In this document: positions 1 to 11,948 of the stretch, in pieces
Layout: the number at the start of each line of letters is the position of its first letter
Numbering within the stretch: the stretch's first letter is position 1
Made by a program: the position numbers and the translations under genes
Notes under the pieces: generated by a model
What the model saw: only the letters and a program-made list of their open reading frames with translations
The model's database searches: none
Told to the model about the DNA's origin: nothing
NCBI GenBank assembly: GCA_003550325.1
Contig: QKWP01000100.1
Location: 468,325 to 532,324 of the forward strand
DNA: 64,000 nucleotides
Direction: 5' to 3'
Source: Gigaspora rosea
Taxonomy: Eukaryota; Glomeromycota; Glomeromycetes; Diversisporales; Gigasporaceae

Positions 1-943
1 GAAAGCAAGAGAGCTCTTGGTGAAATATCTAACTTCCCTTTTTCAATTGGAGGAGTTGAAATTCCATGGACGTAGTTGTTATGGATGCCGACTTATATAA
101 TGCCATTGTAGGAAATGATTGGTCGTCTAAGGTCCAAGCAAAAATAGATTGGAATAAGTCGGAAATGACACTTACCTGGGACGGACAAGAAATTGTTGCT
201 CCTGTCGAATTTAAAATACTTACACGCAAACCTTTGGGAAAAAGCCGGCCTACTAAAGTCCGTGAGCTGGATGAAAAAGATAATGAAGAAAAATTAGAAG
301 AAAAGTTGGATACAGATTGGACAGAAAGTGAAGAAGAGTATGAAGATGAAGAATTAGAGAAGAAAATTTACAATTATTCAGGAATTGAGGATGAAGGCCA
401 AAATTTCGAGTACGTACCGGAAGTGGAGGATTCACCAAACCCAGTTGAGGCCCCAAGAGTAGAAGATCCTCATTCGGACCTAACTAAATATACGACTTTA
501 CTTAAACTACAATTAAATCCAGCATCATCTGTTATACTAGATGCTATTAATGTCTCGTTTACTTCTGGAGGAACCGTCGTCTTTGAAAATTCGCATAATA
601 GCCCGAATCATAAATCAAATTCTACCCCACCTCGTCGATACAAACGGAAAGAATTCCCTATACCTTACCCAACCCTAATAACTTGCCTACAATAGTATAT
701 TATGATATTAATTCCTCCTCGTCAACAGAAGAACCTGTACCTTTACCGCCTCCAGATAATTTATTAGATTCGTGGGACAAAAATTCTAATTATGAGCAGA
801 AAGCTGCTACAAATCTTTCTATATTCTATGCTGAACTAGACTCGGAAGAATCTAGTGACTCCAGTATCGAATGGTGTAGTGCCTCTTATCCTAAAAAAAT
901 TGAAAAGGTAAACTCTTGTGAATCGGACCTGATGATTCCCTAG
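1..943 (+). pseudogene. gypsy aspartyl protease and acidic linker region (broken)
   Basis: From about base 66 the frame reads as the C-terminal part of a retropepsin-like protease, with the motif AIVGNDW and a following TLTWDGQEI stretch typical of gypsy protease ends. The first 65 bases continue the same domain in a different frame, so one base appears lost near 64-66. Residues about 70-105 of the long frame are rich in Glu and Asp and look like a linker. The frame stops near 693 and overlaps a second frame (683-943) rich in Ser, Glu and Pro. The catalytic Asp lies before the window. No function is expected from this copy. Confidence 0.7.
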
Positions 944-1149
944 ACGAAGAAAAAAGAAAACTTAAAATAGGAAGGAAGAAAAAGAGACCACCTTCTGTAC
1001 TCTACCTATATGATGCCAGTGGAAATGTATATCTTAGAGAGGATAAAATATGGTTGGACCCCCGTGGTTATTTATCTCAAGAGAATTTAGGGGAAAAGAG
1101 TAAACCTATCCCCGACTTATTTGATTATTACCATGGGAAGTGGTAAAAA

Positions 1150-2562
1150 TGAAAAACAACTTCAATATAGATGAAATAGAACGAGGCCAATATGACGAGC
1201 TGCAAGAATTATTAGAATAGCATTCAGCTCAGTTCGTATGGAAGGGTGAAACTTTAGAATGCACTACTCTCATAAAGTATCGAATTAATATGGGGGACGC
1301 GCTACCCATAAAAAAAGATCCGTATCAACACTCTCCTGCTGAGAAAAAAATTATTAAAGAAGAAATTCGCCAAATATTAAAAAAAGGAATCATAACTCTC
1401 TGTGAAAGCCTGTGGACTTCTCCCATGGTGCTAGTTCAAAAGAAGGACGGTCAAACCCGGTTTTGCGTCGACTACAAAAAATTAAATTCGGTCACTCAAA
1501 AAGATAACTACTCATTGCCCCGTATACAAGACTTACTGGATGTCCTTAATGGATCCTCGTGGTATAGTTCATTGGATCTTGCCAGTGGGTACTGGCAAGT
1601 TGAAGTTGAAGAGGCAGATTAAATAAAAACTGCTTTCACTTCTCCTTTTGGAGTATTTTATTTTAATGTAATGCCCTTCGGGTTAACTAATGCCCCTGCT
1701 ACTTTTCAGCGGCTTATGGACTACTTTTTCAAGACCTGATAGAGGAGTGTGTAATCGTCTACTTAGACGATATTAATATATATTCAAAGACTTTTTCTGA
1801 GCACCTACGTCAACTACAAGTAGTTTTTAGCCAGATAGAAAGAGCCGGACTTAAATTAAAGCTCTCAAAATGTTTTTTTGGACAACCAAAACTAAAATTC
1901 TTGGGACATACAGTAAGCGAAAGAGGTATCGCAACCGACCCTAAAAAAATAGAAGCTGTCCAAAATTTTCTGATTCCAAAAAATTTAAGACAACTATGAG
2001 GCTTCCTAGGGCTAGCCTCATATTACAGAAAGTTCATAAAAAATTTTACATGGCTAGCCAGCCCCTTAAATTTATTGTTAAAAAAAACACTAAGTATCAG
2101 TGGACCCTTAACCAGCAAGTTGCGTTCGATAAGCTGAAGAAAAAACTTACCACTGCCCCTGTGTTAGCCTACTCCGATTTTTCAAGACCTTTAATACTAT
2201 TCACTGACGCCTCCGATACTGCATTGGGAGCCATTTTATCCCAAAAAAATGAAAACGGGCAAGAAAGAGTAATCTTTTATGCTAGCAGAACACTTATCAC
2301 CACCGAGAAAAACTATATGATTACAGAAAAGGAATGTCTGGCCGTCGTGTGGGCAGTCAGATATTTCTGACCCTACTTAAATGGGAGTCATTTCGTCCTC
2401 TATACGGATCACTCCGCCCTTAAGTACCTTTTCGATTTAAAACTCCCTCAAAATCGACTTGCACAATGGGTTATGATCCTGATGGAATATTCGTTCACCA
2501 CCATACACCATTCTGGAAAGTATCATATAAACACTGATAGCTTATCTAGAATTGAAACTTAA
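1150..2562 (+). pseudogene. gypsy reverse transcriptase and RNase H (broken)
   Basis: Reverse transcriptase motifs can be followed in order: SPMVLVQKKDG, RFCVDYKKLN, SLDLASGYWQVE, the [13 protein letters not shown] stretch, and an intact catalytic YLDDI near 1,760. They lie in different frames. Stops occur at 1,620-1,622 and at 1,997-1,999, where gypsy proteins usually have Trp (RQL-stop-GFLG). RNase H follows with FTDASDTALGAIL and TEKECLAVVWAV; its frame is cut by TGA at 2,368-2,370, where Arg or Lys is usual. The end (HINTDSLSRIE, about 2,525-2,560) seems partly repeated just downstream as a second LSRI-like stretch. Not functional as it stands. Confidence 0.88.
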
Positions 2563-2858
2563 TTATAAACTGTAGTCAGTAAAGCATATTAACGTCAATT
2601 GCCTCTCTCGAATTAAATAAAAAAAAAAAAAAAAAAAAAGAAGCAAAATAAATATATAAATAAGGAAATAGATACTCCCCTTTAAATCCGTTAATCCAGT
2701 CCAGGTTATGGTGTCCTGGCTCCTTTCAGAGAAACACTAATTCACTTTATTACCCTAAAGTTAATCCCTTTCATTTGACCTTATTTTTTTGAAAAATATA
2801 TATATATTGAAAACGTAGTAGTAAATTCCTTTTATTAAAAAAAAAAAAAAAACTCTCC
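2563..2858. other. non-coding A-rich spacer inside gypsy copy 1
   Basis: The stretch between RNase H and integrase has two homopolymer A tracts and a short TA repeat (near 2,798). It probably grew by slippage or small insertions. No gene is seen. Confidence 0.5.
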
Positions 2859-3890
2859 ATGGATAACGAAACTTATAACGCTTACCTAGAATTCCTTAGA
2901 GACGCGGTAGCCCCTAATCGATATACTGCGAAGCAAATTAAGGATTTGAAATACCAGACCCGCCATCTCATAGTAATCGAAGATTGTTTATACAGGAAGT
3001 GTCGACATGACCCATCACGACCTTCTAGGGTCCTAAAAGAAGGAGAAACAGAAGCTATTCTCTTTAGTTTTCATGACGACCCATTGGCCGGGCATTTTGG
3101 CTTTTATGCTACTTTTCAATGTATTGCCGCCCGATATTACTGGCCACAAATGGGAAATGAAATAAAAAATTACTTATGCTCGTGCGATGCTTGTCAATGT
3201 AAAAAGAAACCTACCACTTGGGAACCTCTTAATCCCATTAAAATAGGGAAGCCTTTTGATAGGATCAGGATAGATATAGTCGGCCCACTCTCTGTGACTT
3301 CTAAAAATAATAAATATATCATAGTAGCTACGGAGTACCTTACCAAGTGGCCCGAAGCACAAGCGGTAACCAAAGCTGATGCTGAGAATGTAGCTGACTT
3401 TCTTTTCGAGGAAATTATCTGCTGACACGGTAGTCCTAAAGAAATACTTTCAAACAAAGGAACTCATTTTTGTAATAAAATAGTTGCTGCCTTATGCAAC
3501 AAAATGAAAATCACTCACCAGACTTCTACGGCGTACCATCCCCAGACCAACGGGTTGGTCGAACGGTTTAACAAGACATTATGTGGGGTGTTAAATAAAT
3601 GTAGTAATCAATTTAAAAAAGAGTGGGATATAAGTGTCAATTCGGCACTTTTCGCTTATAGAAGCACTATCCATCATACTATGGGCTATGAGCCCTTCTA
3701 CTTACTGTATGGACGAAACCCGATTTACCCTCTTGAAATTGATGTTGTAACACATCAAACTCAGCCTGGTTCGGAAGAAGACCTTCAAAAACAACTCTTC
3801 TGGCGTATCGAAAGAATATTAGGGAGCTTGACGGAGGTACACCAAGAAGCTAAGAAAAATAGAGAAAGCACAAGTTAAACAAAAAGAACA
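2859..3890 (+). pseudogene. gypsy integrase (zinc-binding and catalytic core), split by one stop
   Basis: The first frame (2,859-3,425) holds an HHCC zinc-binding module: His residues in FSFHDDPLAGHFG, then CSCDACQCKKK. The catalytic core begins with RIRIDIVGPL and WPEAQAV. A TGA at 3,423-3,425 falls in the conserved C-stop-HGSPKEI stretch, where Arg (CGA) is usual. The core continues through a degenerate segment (GTHFCNKIV, then HQTSTAYHPQTNGLVERFNKT) with the conserved Glu of the last motif present, to 3,878. Beyond that, out-of-frame residues near 3,920-4,040 may be the C-terminal domain. One base change would reopen the main break, so this is a relatively young pseudogene. Confidence 0.88.
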
Positions 3891-4090
3891 TTATGAAAAG
3901 AGGAAGAAAATAAAATCATATGAAATCAGCAATCAAGTCCTTTTATATAGGACTGATCTGGAATTGTCGTACAGTACTAAAATGGAATTTTTGAATATCG
4001 GGCCCTTTTATATCCACGATGTACTCCCATTTGGAGTAAATCTTATAGAAAATATATAAAAAATAAAATTTTTAAATTAAATGTTTATAC

Positions 4091-4096
<6 letters not shown>

Positions 4097-4134
<38 letters not shown>

Positions 4135-4263
4135 AAAAAAAAAAACAAAAAAAATTATATAANNNNNNNNNNNNNNNNNNNNNNNNNNNNNNNNNNNNNN
4201 NNNNNNNNNNNNNNNNNNNNNNNNNNNNNNNNNNNNNNAAAAAAAAAAAAAAAAAAAAAAAAA
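4097..4263. repeat. poly-A tract spanning an assembly gap
   Basis: A-homopolymer stretches flank a run of Ns at 4,163-4,238. The gap lies inside the retrotransposon between the integrase and the 3' frame. The true length is unknown. Confidence 0.9.
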
Positions 4264-4335
4264 GAAAGAAATTTTAATTAATAATCATAATATAAAATAA
4301 TATCTCTACATGAAATTCCCAAAAACATTAAAAAG

Positions 4336-4942
4336 ATGTTGGCCCTTTTAAAGAGCCAAATCGAAAAGGCCGATTTAGAAGGAACTTATCTTATTTCGCG
4401 AGATAATGCCGTATATATCATCGACCAACACACTCAGATTATCGACCTCGAAAGTTCAAAACGTGAAAGCGAAGGACGCCGTCTACATCATAAAATGCAA
4501 GAGTATATTAAAGAAATATCTCGTAGTAGAGTTACCACGCAACAATTAAAAATCCCTAATAGACGAACTTGGGAAAAAAAAGTGCTCTCTACTTGTAGTC
4601 ATATCTCTTTTGATTTGGTGAATCATAAGACCCAATTGCTGTATTATTATGACCTTGGAGCACTCATGGAAGCTAGAGCTTGGGACAAAAGTGCGAAAGA
4701 ATTAATAAAACATCCAAACCTCAAAGAGTTCAAGATATTTTGACGATAGCCTAGCGAACTTACTAGCTATATACCGTGAGAGGACTATCCCATCTCTTTA
4801 TTGCGGAGCTCGTCACGCCCTACGTCTTGCAGAGATTATTAAAAGCAGACTTTTTATTATTAAAGGCTAAAGCCCATGCCGCCGCCCAAAATGAAATAAA
4901 AGAAATCTTAATACTTACGGATTTTGCAGGGGCTCAATCCTG
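4336..4942 (+). pseudogene. 3' open reading frame of gypsy copy 1 (unknown function)
   Basis: A frame of 135 codons (4,336-4,743) begins with LALLKSQIEKADLEG and includes a basic, Arg/Lys-rich middle. After a frameshift at about 4,741 the coding sense continues (LANLLAIYRERTIPSLYCG, RHALRLAEII), shifts again, and ends as LTDFAGAQS-stop at 4,940-4,942, directly before the purine tract. A very degraded counterpart is visible in gypsy copy 2 at about 18,230-18,630 in the same relative place, so it is a normal part of this family. I do not recognise a domain. Possible roles (envelope-like or accessory protein) would be guesses. Confidence 0.55.
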
Positions 4943-4949
4943 AGGGGGC

Positions 4950-5510
4950 ATATATAATGAATTAAAATTTTCAATTTTAATATTTCTTTATTAGGGTAGA
5001 TTTTTTTATGTACATATTTTAAATTTTATTTCCTTTTCTATCCATTAAAAGCAAATTTAGTATTATCATTAAAATTATGTTGCATCTTTATATATTATAC
5101 TAAAATGGAAGTGATTAGTGGCTGGGTGGCGTAGTTGTAAGCGTAATGCTGGATTTTCTGTGAAATGCTAATCTTTTAGCGTAATGCTAAATTTTTGATG
5201 ATACGCCAAAATCTCCATGTAACGCTTGATTTTTAGCGAAGCGCTAGAATTTTCGCATAATGCTCTAAAAAGTCAAAATGTATATAAGTTTCCAAATTTT
5301 CAATAAAGTCAGGTAGTTCTCGCCCACTACAAAAGTTAATAATATTAAAATAAACTTATCTGAATTGTAATTATCCCGAATTCGACTTTAAATTTAATAA
5401 ACCCTTCGTAACTCAATTCGACGGACTGAATTGACTTGTAACCTCGAATCGGCTTATTAAGACTCGAATTCTGTGTAACCAGTCTTGTTAATTTCCGAAA
5501 TTGCTCACGT
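4950..5510 (+). repeat. probable 3' LTR of gypsy copy 1
   Basis: It follows the purine tract directly. It contains repeated words of the form GCGTAATGCT and variants between about 5,140 and 5,260, a TATA-like element (GTATATAAG) near 5,280 and an AATAAAG polyadenylation-type word near 5,303. This is the order expected for U3, R and U5. Ends are not fixed because the 5' LTR is outside the window. A TGGCGTAGTTG word near 5,127 resembles a tRNA A-box, but no matching B-box follows. Confidence 0.5.
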
Positions 5511-5695
5511 GATATATATCGACCTACCGATAGGGCTATAGAAAAGACTTATAGTTTGGATATAAGATTAAGAAACGTTGTCTCCTTTGGATTCCCCTGG
5601 CATAGATAGTTGATTTAGAACTCACTTTAACCCTCAAATAAAACCCCTACACCTACGGAAGATTTTTAACTTACCTATATCGATATCACCTGATA
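5511..5695. other. flank between gypsy LTR and Tc1/mariner element
   Basis: AT-rich sequence that continues on the far side of the Tc1/mariner insertion at 7,049. It may be the end of the LTR or the insertion target. No gene is seen. Confidence 0.4.
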
Positions 5696-7048
5696 CAGTG
5701 ATCGGAAGTAAATCACCGGAAATTTTATAGGTAACACATAAGAGGCCAAATTTTACGTACGATTTTTATTTTATTATATTTTATATAATTACAAAATAAT
5801 TATATAAAATAAAATAAAATATTTATATTTACATTCCTAAAAAAAAAAAACCCTGGGTTATTTAATATTTACAGTACCATCCTCGGGCTTTATATATTGT
5901 CTTTACTCGATTTGGCATACTACAGATAAGTGAACGAATATATTCAATTGATAAGTTATACCATTCCTCTTCTATAATTTTAACTAATTCTTCTAACTTT
6001 GTAGGCATGGGTTTTCTGTTACGAACTGCAGAATCAAGACGTTCTCAAAGATTTTCAATCGGGTTAAGATCAGGGCTATACGGTGCCCAATTTAATATAT
6101 TAAAATTATGCGAATTCATCCACCATTCTGAATATGTAGATGTATGAATAGAAGCCAAATCTTGTTGAAAAATTAAATTTATTTCACCATGATGTTTTTC
6201 CATTAAAGAATTTGCCCAAGGAATAAAATATTTTGCAAGAATATCAACATAACTATCCGAATTCATATTACCCTTAATTCTTACTAACGGTCCAACGCCC
6301 CACCAACAAAAACAGCCCCAAAACATTACAGAACCACCACCAAACTTCATAGTCGTATTTATACAATCTTTATGATATTTTTCATTAACTCGACGCCAAG
6401 TTCTTTCACGACCATCTGCTTTGTGAAGACAAAACCTTGACTCGTCCGTAAAAACAACCATTTGCCATTCATTTACCCATTTTAAATGTTCACGGCACCA
6501 TTTTTTTCGCTCCAGTGCTTTTCTTTTGTCTAAAAGAGGTTTTCGACAGGCGACACAGTTTCTCCAACCTAAATTGTGGAGGTACTTTCGAATAGTTTTG
6601 GTGGTAAGCGTCGTATCATGTTGGACGTTGAATTCGTTAGTGATGACAGCCAAGGGTTCCTTCCGATTTTTTTTTGTAATACGAACTAAAGAGCGTTTGT
6701 CACGCGCAGAGAGAGCTTCGGGGCGACCAGGGCGTTTGTTCGGATGCTCTGAGCCTGTCTCTTCATATCGCTTAACAGTGTCATACACCGTTGATTTCGG
6801 GAGATCAAAAACTTTTGCAATGTCAAGTGGTTTAACACCACACAGGTAAGCGCCGGCAATACGGCTTCGTTGTTCTAGGCTTAATTCTTGGCGGGAGGGT
6901 TTTTTTATCATCAAAAACAATTAAAATTGTGTGTTAAAAAAAAAACACAAGTGAAAAAGGACGTATGTACGTTAAAAAAAAGATTATCATACGTATATGA
7001 AATTCCCGGTAGATCTGGAAATTTCCGGTGATTTACTTCCGATCACTG
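5696..7048 (-). mobile_element. Tc1/mariner transposon, copy 1 (1,353 bp)
   Basis: The terminal inverted repeats read CAGTGATCGGAAGTAAATCA at each end, flanked by the TA dinucleotide at 5,694-5,695 and 7,049-7,050. The length is exactly that of the copy at 40,288-41,640. An AT-rich palindrome lies between the gene end and the nearby terminus. By eye only about three base differences separate the two copies, so both moved recently. Confidence 0.95.
5862..6920 (-). pseudogene. Tc1/mariner DD34E transposase, one nonsense change
   Basis: The frame matches the intact 352-residue transposase at 40,416-41,474 residue for residue up to residue 291. There TGG (Trp292) has become TGA (6,047-6,045), two residues after the catalytic-site motif NPIEN. 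Next to it CAT has become CGT (His294 to Arg). The remaining 60 codons are open. The helix-turn-helix region and all three catalytic acidic residues lie before the stop, but the C-terminal segment is lost. This copy is probably inactive yet could still be mobilised by the other copy, because its ends are intact. Confidence 0.93.
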
Positions 7049-7050
7049 TA

Positions 7051-7911
7051 TAGATATCGGCTACCCGTGACCCCGTGATACACATTTTGATCCCACCTTC
7101 GATCAAATTATATTTTATTATTATTTTTATTGATATCATTTTATTGATATCCCCCATATTAGCATCACTAGCCTCAGCGTCTTTATATTACCCTGGTGAT
7201 TTAGTGATAGAGCAACCCTTCGCTCTCCACGTAATACATATTTAACCGATATCATACCCCGTGATCCTCGTATTAATATATTTATACCCCTCTACATGTA
7301 CACGGTTGGAGCCTAAATTGGCACTATTGTCTATATTGTTTTGAAGCTCTCCCAACACAACCGTTACACTAGTGACGGTAATAACAACCCTAATAATATT
7401 TACATAATTTTAATCAATTGGCATAATTTTAATCCATAGCGTAACGGTAGCTTTCATTTACGCCTTAAATAAATTATATAGAAGTATTATATATGAGCCT
7501 AAGAATTCTGCATATTATCATTGGTAAAACGTAGAATTCATAGGATTCCAAAATTTATTTGTCGCACTATTTTACAAATAACGATAAAATATTTAATTGT
7601 TCTAGATTTTGTTGCAAGGATTACAGGTATATCCGTAAATTTACTCACCAAACTTTTCAATAGTAAATCCGCTAATCGAAGTCGTAAACAAGAGAAATCA
7701 TGACTTTTGTGATAAAGTTTCACAAGACCCATTAAATATTAATATTAAAACTATTATACAAAAGACTGTTTTTGGACCGGAAAAAAGAACCAGAACACAA
7801 TCGGAGATCTCCGTTGATTAAAATGATTCCCGATGTCGCAATTAAGGCAATTACGGCATTTTATCAACGGTGGCATAGCATCTAATTGCCGTAAATAAGA
7901 TATGCTGTAAT
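7051..7911. other. AT-rich region without a recognised gene
   Basis: Short ORFs on both strands around 7,521-7,732 overlap each other and have no recognisable motif. A segment near 7,300-7,370 (ACGGTTGGAG later paired with CTCCCAACACAACCG) can form a stem and could belong to a retroelement leader, but this is weak. Confidence 0.4.
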
Positions 7912-7919
7912 GTCGCAAT

Positions 7920-8062
7920 TAGTGTTTCGAGCGAAATTATTTTTCCATATTTCGCCCAGAGGAATTTTAATTTCGCCCTATAAGTCCGAAACCCTCCGAA
8001 ATTAGTTTCGCCCAATTTGATCTGCAAATGATCAGCAAATTCGGGTTTCGCCCGAAACACTA
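7920..8062. mobile_element. small non-autonomous hAT-type element (143 bp)
   Basis: Ends read TAGTGTTTCGAGCGAAA and its inverted match TTTCGCCCGAAACACTA. The 8-bp flanks are GTCGCAAT (7,912-7,919) and GCCGCAAT (8,063-8,070), a one-mismatch target duplication typical of hAT elements. The word TTTCGCCC recurs inside. The 72-codon ORF across it is a by-product of the repeat. Confidence 0.75.
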
Positions 8063-8070
8063 GCCGCAAT

Positions 8071-8972
8071 GCAAATTTTTATTGGAGCAGTAGCAAAAAA
8101 AAATATGCAACAAAAAAAAAAAAAATTTATATCCGCGTTTATATATGGTAAGCTCCGATATATGTCAAATTTAAATCCATTTACTGCGCCTACTGCGCCG
8201 ACCAAATTTATATCACTGGCCGCAATGCTGTAATTCCGTAATGCCTCATAATAAAATTATTTGCCATGCAAGCTTTTCATTCCCATTAATTTAGCCGTTA
8301 AGCATAAAAGTTATTTACATTCTATTTAAAGGTGGAATAAAAATATTTTATGATTACAAAAGGGAACTTAAATCCGGAAATGTGCTCATTATAATAAATA
8401 TGACAAAATGAAGTAAAATGTCTATAATGTGGAGCAGCAAAGATGGCAAGTATAAATAAGTATACTGATAATTGCACGAGAGCATTCAACTTAGAGCATT
8501 AGCGTATGATAATAAATTATATGTAAAAAAATTAGAAAAGAAAGAGTTTGGTTCTTTATTTTTTATGATATTGTTTGATGATTGCGGAAGCTGATGGTAA
8601 TGAATTTCATTATGTAAGAGCATATGAATTATCTAGTAATTGCAACTGTTATACCTTAAGTGAAAAATAGAAAGTTTCATGATTCATTAATCATTCTTCT
8701 TAACAGTTTTGTCTGCTTTTCCTATTTTCATTAACTGTGCTACAACAAATTCTTCAATTAAAAATCATGTTTATAAAAATTTGTTAGTGTTTTCTAACAT
8801 CCAGCACGTGATTCACAGGATAGGTTTGTTCATATTTCGGAACCTTATGGAAATGTGTCAAATTTTACAATATTTTGGATCTTGACCTGATTTATGACAC
8901 TGTCTGAATTATACAATATATCCGCGCGAGATCTAACATATTGTTATTGTAATTTGATAATGATGTCATATC
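8071..8972. other. AT-rich region, nothing recognised
   Basis: No long ORF, tRNA-like fold or terminal repeat was found on either strand. Confidence 0.5.
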
Positions 8973-9112
8973 TAGAGCTGCAGACATTTAGAAGTCCAAG
9001 GTCTCTTCACGTCATATAAAATTTATATATAATCATATTAAACGTCACGTCACACACGTCACGTCAAACGTTATAGTATATGTTCATTGATATTCTAATG
9101 TCTGCAGCTCTA
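8973..9112. mobile_element. small non-autonomous hAT-type element (140 bp)
   Basis: Ends TAGAGCTGCAGACATT and AATGTCTGCAGCTCTA are inverted matches, with a perfect 8-bp target duplication GTCATATC at 8,965-8,972 and 9,113-9,120. The interior is rich in ACGTCA words. A diverged left end of the same family lies at about 35,120. Confidence 0.85.
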
Positions 9113-9120
9113 GTCATATC

Positions 9121-9874
9121 TGATCAATTAGCTTGCTAAAGCTGTTCTCAAACAATAATTTATAGAAGCCTAATTGGCTAAAAAAATTCAGTCACGATAA
9201 TCATTTAACTCAAATAAACCCTAGATCTAACGAAACCTTTTTTTTTATAATCGTTACATCTACCAAATCAACAAAGTCGACAGAAACAAATTACTGTATA
9301 ACAGTATATTATTTAGAGGAAAGTAATAATGCAGTACAGCATTTCAACAAACTGTATTTCTGCATTACGCCATTACGGCATTACGTCTTTACGGCATTAT
9401 GTTATTATCTGTTATGGCATTACAGCTTTACGACATTACGACATTACGGCATGAGCCGTAACGTAATAATTTGTAAAATTAATTCTACAACCAACTATAG
9501 CTAAGCGTGAATTACCTTTTTTATAAATTCGGGTGAGTGAGGATTATAATAATTAAATGCTTCGTATTGTTACGGGGGATAAATGGTCAAGACTATAGTT
9601 TTACGATACAATGACGATCAAAAAGGCAGCTTGCCAGAGGCATGATCGGATGTCACATGAAATGTGACGCAGTATAATTTTAATGATCATCGGAAAATAT
9701 CACGTTTAGCCCGTGACAGTATTCAATCCATGTCAAGGTAGAGAATATCGATAGATAAGAGGTTTAATGTGATCTGTTTTTACGAAAAGCGCCAACAGTT
9801 AAATGTATATTAACAGTTAAGTTTAAATAAACTATAACTATGTGATATTAGTGATCGTGAGCTGCGATTCACAA
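9121..9874. other. AT-rich region, nothing recognised
   Basis: A run of CATTACG/GCATTACGG-like words occurs at about 9,360-9,460 (a short degenerate repeat). No gene is seen. Confidence 0.5.
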
Positions 9875-9882
9875 TAATCACG

Positions 9883-10797
9883 TAGTGATACGGGCTGACC
9901 TCGGCCCATCAGCCGGGCGGGCGGGCGGGTCGGCCCTTGACCCACGTTCCTGCAGGTCAGCCCGGCCGGTATATTTATTCGTCTAGAAGTTCATTGTATA
10001 ACTTATAATTATTAGTTAAATCACGCGTAGAACATTCTCAAGTTAGTGCTTGCAATCGATAACTATCTATCCAACCAAGATCGAATAGTCGAATTTTCTA
10101 GTCGATATTTATAAATTCAACTAGTCAATTAGGAGTTCTGATTGCTCGCTGATTAAAGCACTGTTATAGATTATAAGTTAGTAAACCACCGTCATACTTA
10201 TCACCTATTTCCATCTATGAAAAAATAGCCCGGTAGATCACCGGCCATAAGAGGACCCATCGGGCCCTCTTATAGCCATTTCCTATTCGCATATAATAGA
10301 TCCACTATATATATGCATCACATACACTCTTCCTCTATTTGTAATTTATGTAACATTATATGGGATCTTTGATATTAAAATGACCCGCCGAGGCTATGTT
10401 GATTTTGTGAATAAAAATCAAATTTGCCAGCCAATTTGAATAAACATTTTTTTATTTTGTAAGTCTCAATAGAATCTACAAATTAAAAAAAAAATAATAC
10501 ATTCAAATTGGATTACTAGATGGCTGCCAAATTTGATTTTATTCACAAAATCAACATAGCCTTGGAAGGTCATTTTGTTAGCAAAGATCCCATATGTATG
10601 TGTGCTTATGATGTGCTGATCATTGTATCGTGATGTAATTCTGACTATTTTCATATTGAGAAGATCAAATTATAAGACTATTTTGCATTTCTTGTTTGAC
10701 TGAAAGTTTTTTAACAATATGATCGGCCCGGTCGACCGTGCCGATTAATTTCCGCAGCCGGGTCGGCCCGAGAATTTGGCATCGGCCCGTATCACTA
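9883..10797. mobile_element. non-autonomous hAT element A (GTGATACGGGC family)
   Basis: Ends TAGTGATACGGGC and GCCCGTATCACTA are inverted, with a perfect 8-bp target duplication TAATCACG at 9,875-9,882 and 10,798-10,805. The subterminal DNA is GC-rich (GGCGGGCGGGCGGG; GGTCGACC) in contrast to the AT-rich surroundings. Relatives lie at 27,638-31,866 and 39,952-41,807. A separate 230-bp element is inserted at 10,362. No transposase is encoded. Confidence 0.9.
10362..10591. mobile_element. long-inverted-repeat MITE inside hAT element A
   Basis: The arms (starting GGGATCTTTG, containing GGCTATGTTGATTTTG) are inverted matches over roughly 80 bp each. The flanks duplicate ATAT. The related hAT at 27,638-31,866 carries the unoccupied site (a single ATAT) in the equivalent place, which confirms the insertion. 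The 62-codon ORF here is a by-product of the palindrome. Confidence 0.8.
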
Positions 10798-10805
10798 TAA
10801 TCACG

Positions 10806-11948
10806 TGATCAAGATCGTTAAATCAACGAAAATATTTAAAATATACCCGGGGTATAAGTTATTATCCGTTACTTAATTTTAGTTTTTTTAGGGTTAGGAT
10901 TAGTTAGCACGTGATGTTTATTTTAAATTTAATTTATTTTTAGGCATAGGTTAAAAACCTATACCTCAGGTATATTTTAAGTATGACCTAAATCAACTAC
11001 CTCAGGATCGCTAATAAAATTTTTGCAATCATCTTATGATCGACAGAAATTATCCAATTGTGAATCACGTCTTGGTGTAACATAACACGATCAAGAAAGT
11101 TCGTCTATTTCTCAAAAATTTGCATAAGAAACCTCTTACTATTAGAACTTCCTAACCCAACCATTAGTATTGGCCCTAACCCTAACCTAAACGAAATTTT
11201 AGATTATCACATGATTGCAACATTTAGGTAGCGATCCTGGGTAAGATCATTAAATCACTTAATGATTATAATAGCATAGTGGAAGTTTGTTATTATTTGC
11301 TGATCTTAGAATAAATATGATTGGAGATGATTATTTTTATTAATAGTAAAAATCATTGTGTTATAAGAAAGTTTTTTTTTTGTAATTCAAAACATATCAG
11401 CTTGAGTTGTTGGTAATAAACCTTTAGACTTATCATTTTTCAACTTGAGATGCAATAAAATGCAGTAATTCCAAAAACTAGATAAGAAGTGAATTTTTGA
11501 AAGATCAGAAATTGGTTTGGCAGTCTAAACAATTGGTGAGTAAAACTGAAAGTTTCTGTTTAACTAGTTTTATTTGTTTTTTTTTTTAAAAGCAAAAAGT
11601 ATTTTTTGAACTACTATTCTGAACTGTATTTTGGACGTATTTTAATATTTTTATTATATTTTATATATATATATATATATTTTTGTATTAATATTAGAAG
11701 CTTTATTAAGATATAGAATAAACTGATATAATATTTGCTTATCATAATACATAGTTAAGATCTGTTAAAGGATTCTAAATCACTTGTGCTACTAAAACTT
11801 TAGGCACCCAATATAATACTACATCTCTATTTTATTTAACTTTTAAATCTAAAGGTAATACAAGATTAATAAAGATTTTAAAGGTGAATTAGGTAAGAGA
11901 AAACCTTATAGAATAGTAAATAATAATAAGGTTGTAAGTGGAAATAAA
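10806..11948. other. AT-rich region without a recognised gene
   Basis: It includes a short telomere-like stretch near 11,181 (CCCTAACCCTAACCTAA) and a TA dinucleotide repeat near 11,663. No coding evidence. Confidence 0.45.

Larger units (their letters stand above)
1..4942 (+). mobile_element. Ty3/gypsy retrotransposon copy 1, internal region (decayed)
   Basis: Domain order is protease-like, reverse transcriptase, RNase H, zinc-binding integrase, then a separate 3' reading frame, which is the Ty3/gypsy order. The window opens inside the element, so the 5' LTR, primer-binding site and gag are not seen. The frame is interrupted by stops and frameshifts and by two A-tracts (about 2,622-2,639 and 2,839-2,853). 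A purine tract (TGAGGGGGC) at 4,941-4,949 follows the last codons and probably is the polypurine tract that precedes the 3' LTR. It belongs to the same broad family as the more degraded copy at 14,280-19,752 but is far better preserved. Confidence 0.9.

Noticed and set aside
5120..5140. tRNA-like A-box word in the gypsy LTR
   Set aside because: No B-box or cloverleaf follows.
6526..6849. 107-codon ORF opposite the transposase
   Set aside because: Antisense shadow of the Tc1/mariner gene; the same shadow occurs at 40,487-40,810.
7851..8069. 72-codon minus-strand ORF
   Set aside because: It spans a small hAT-type element and its repeats explain the open frame.
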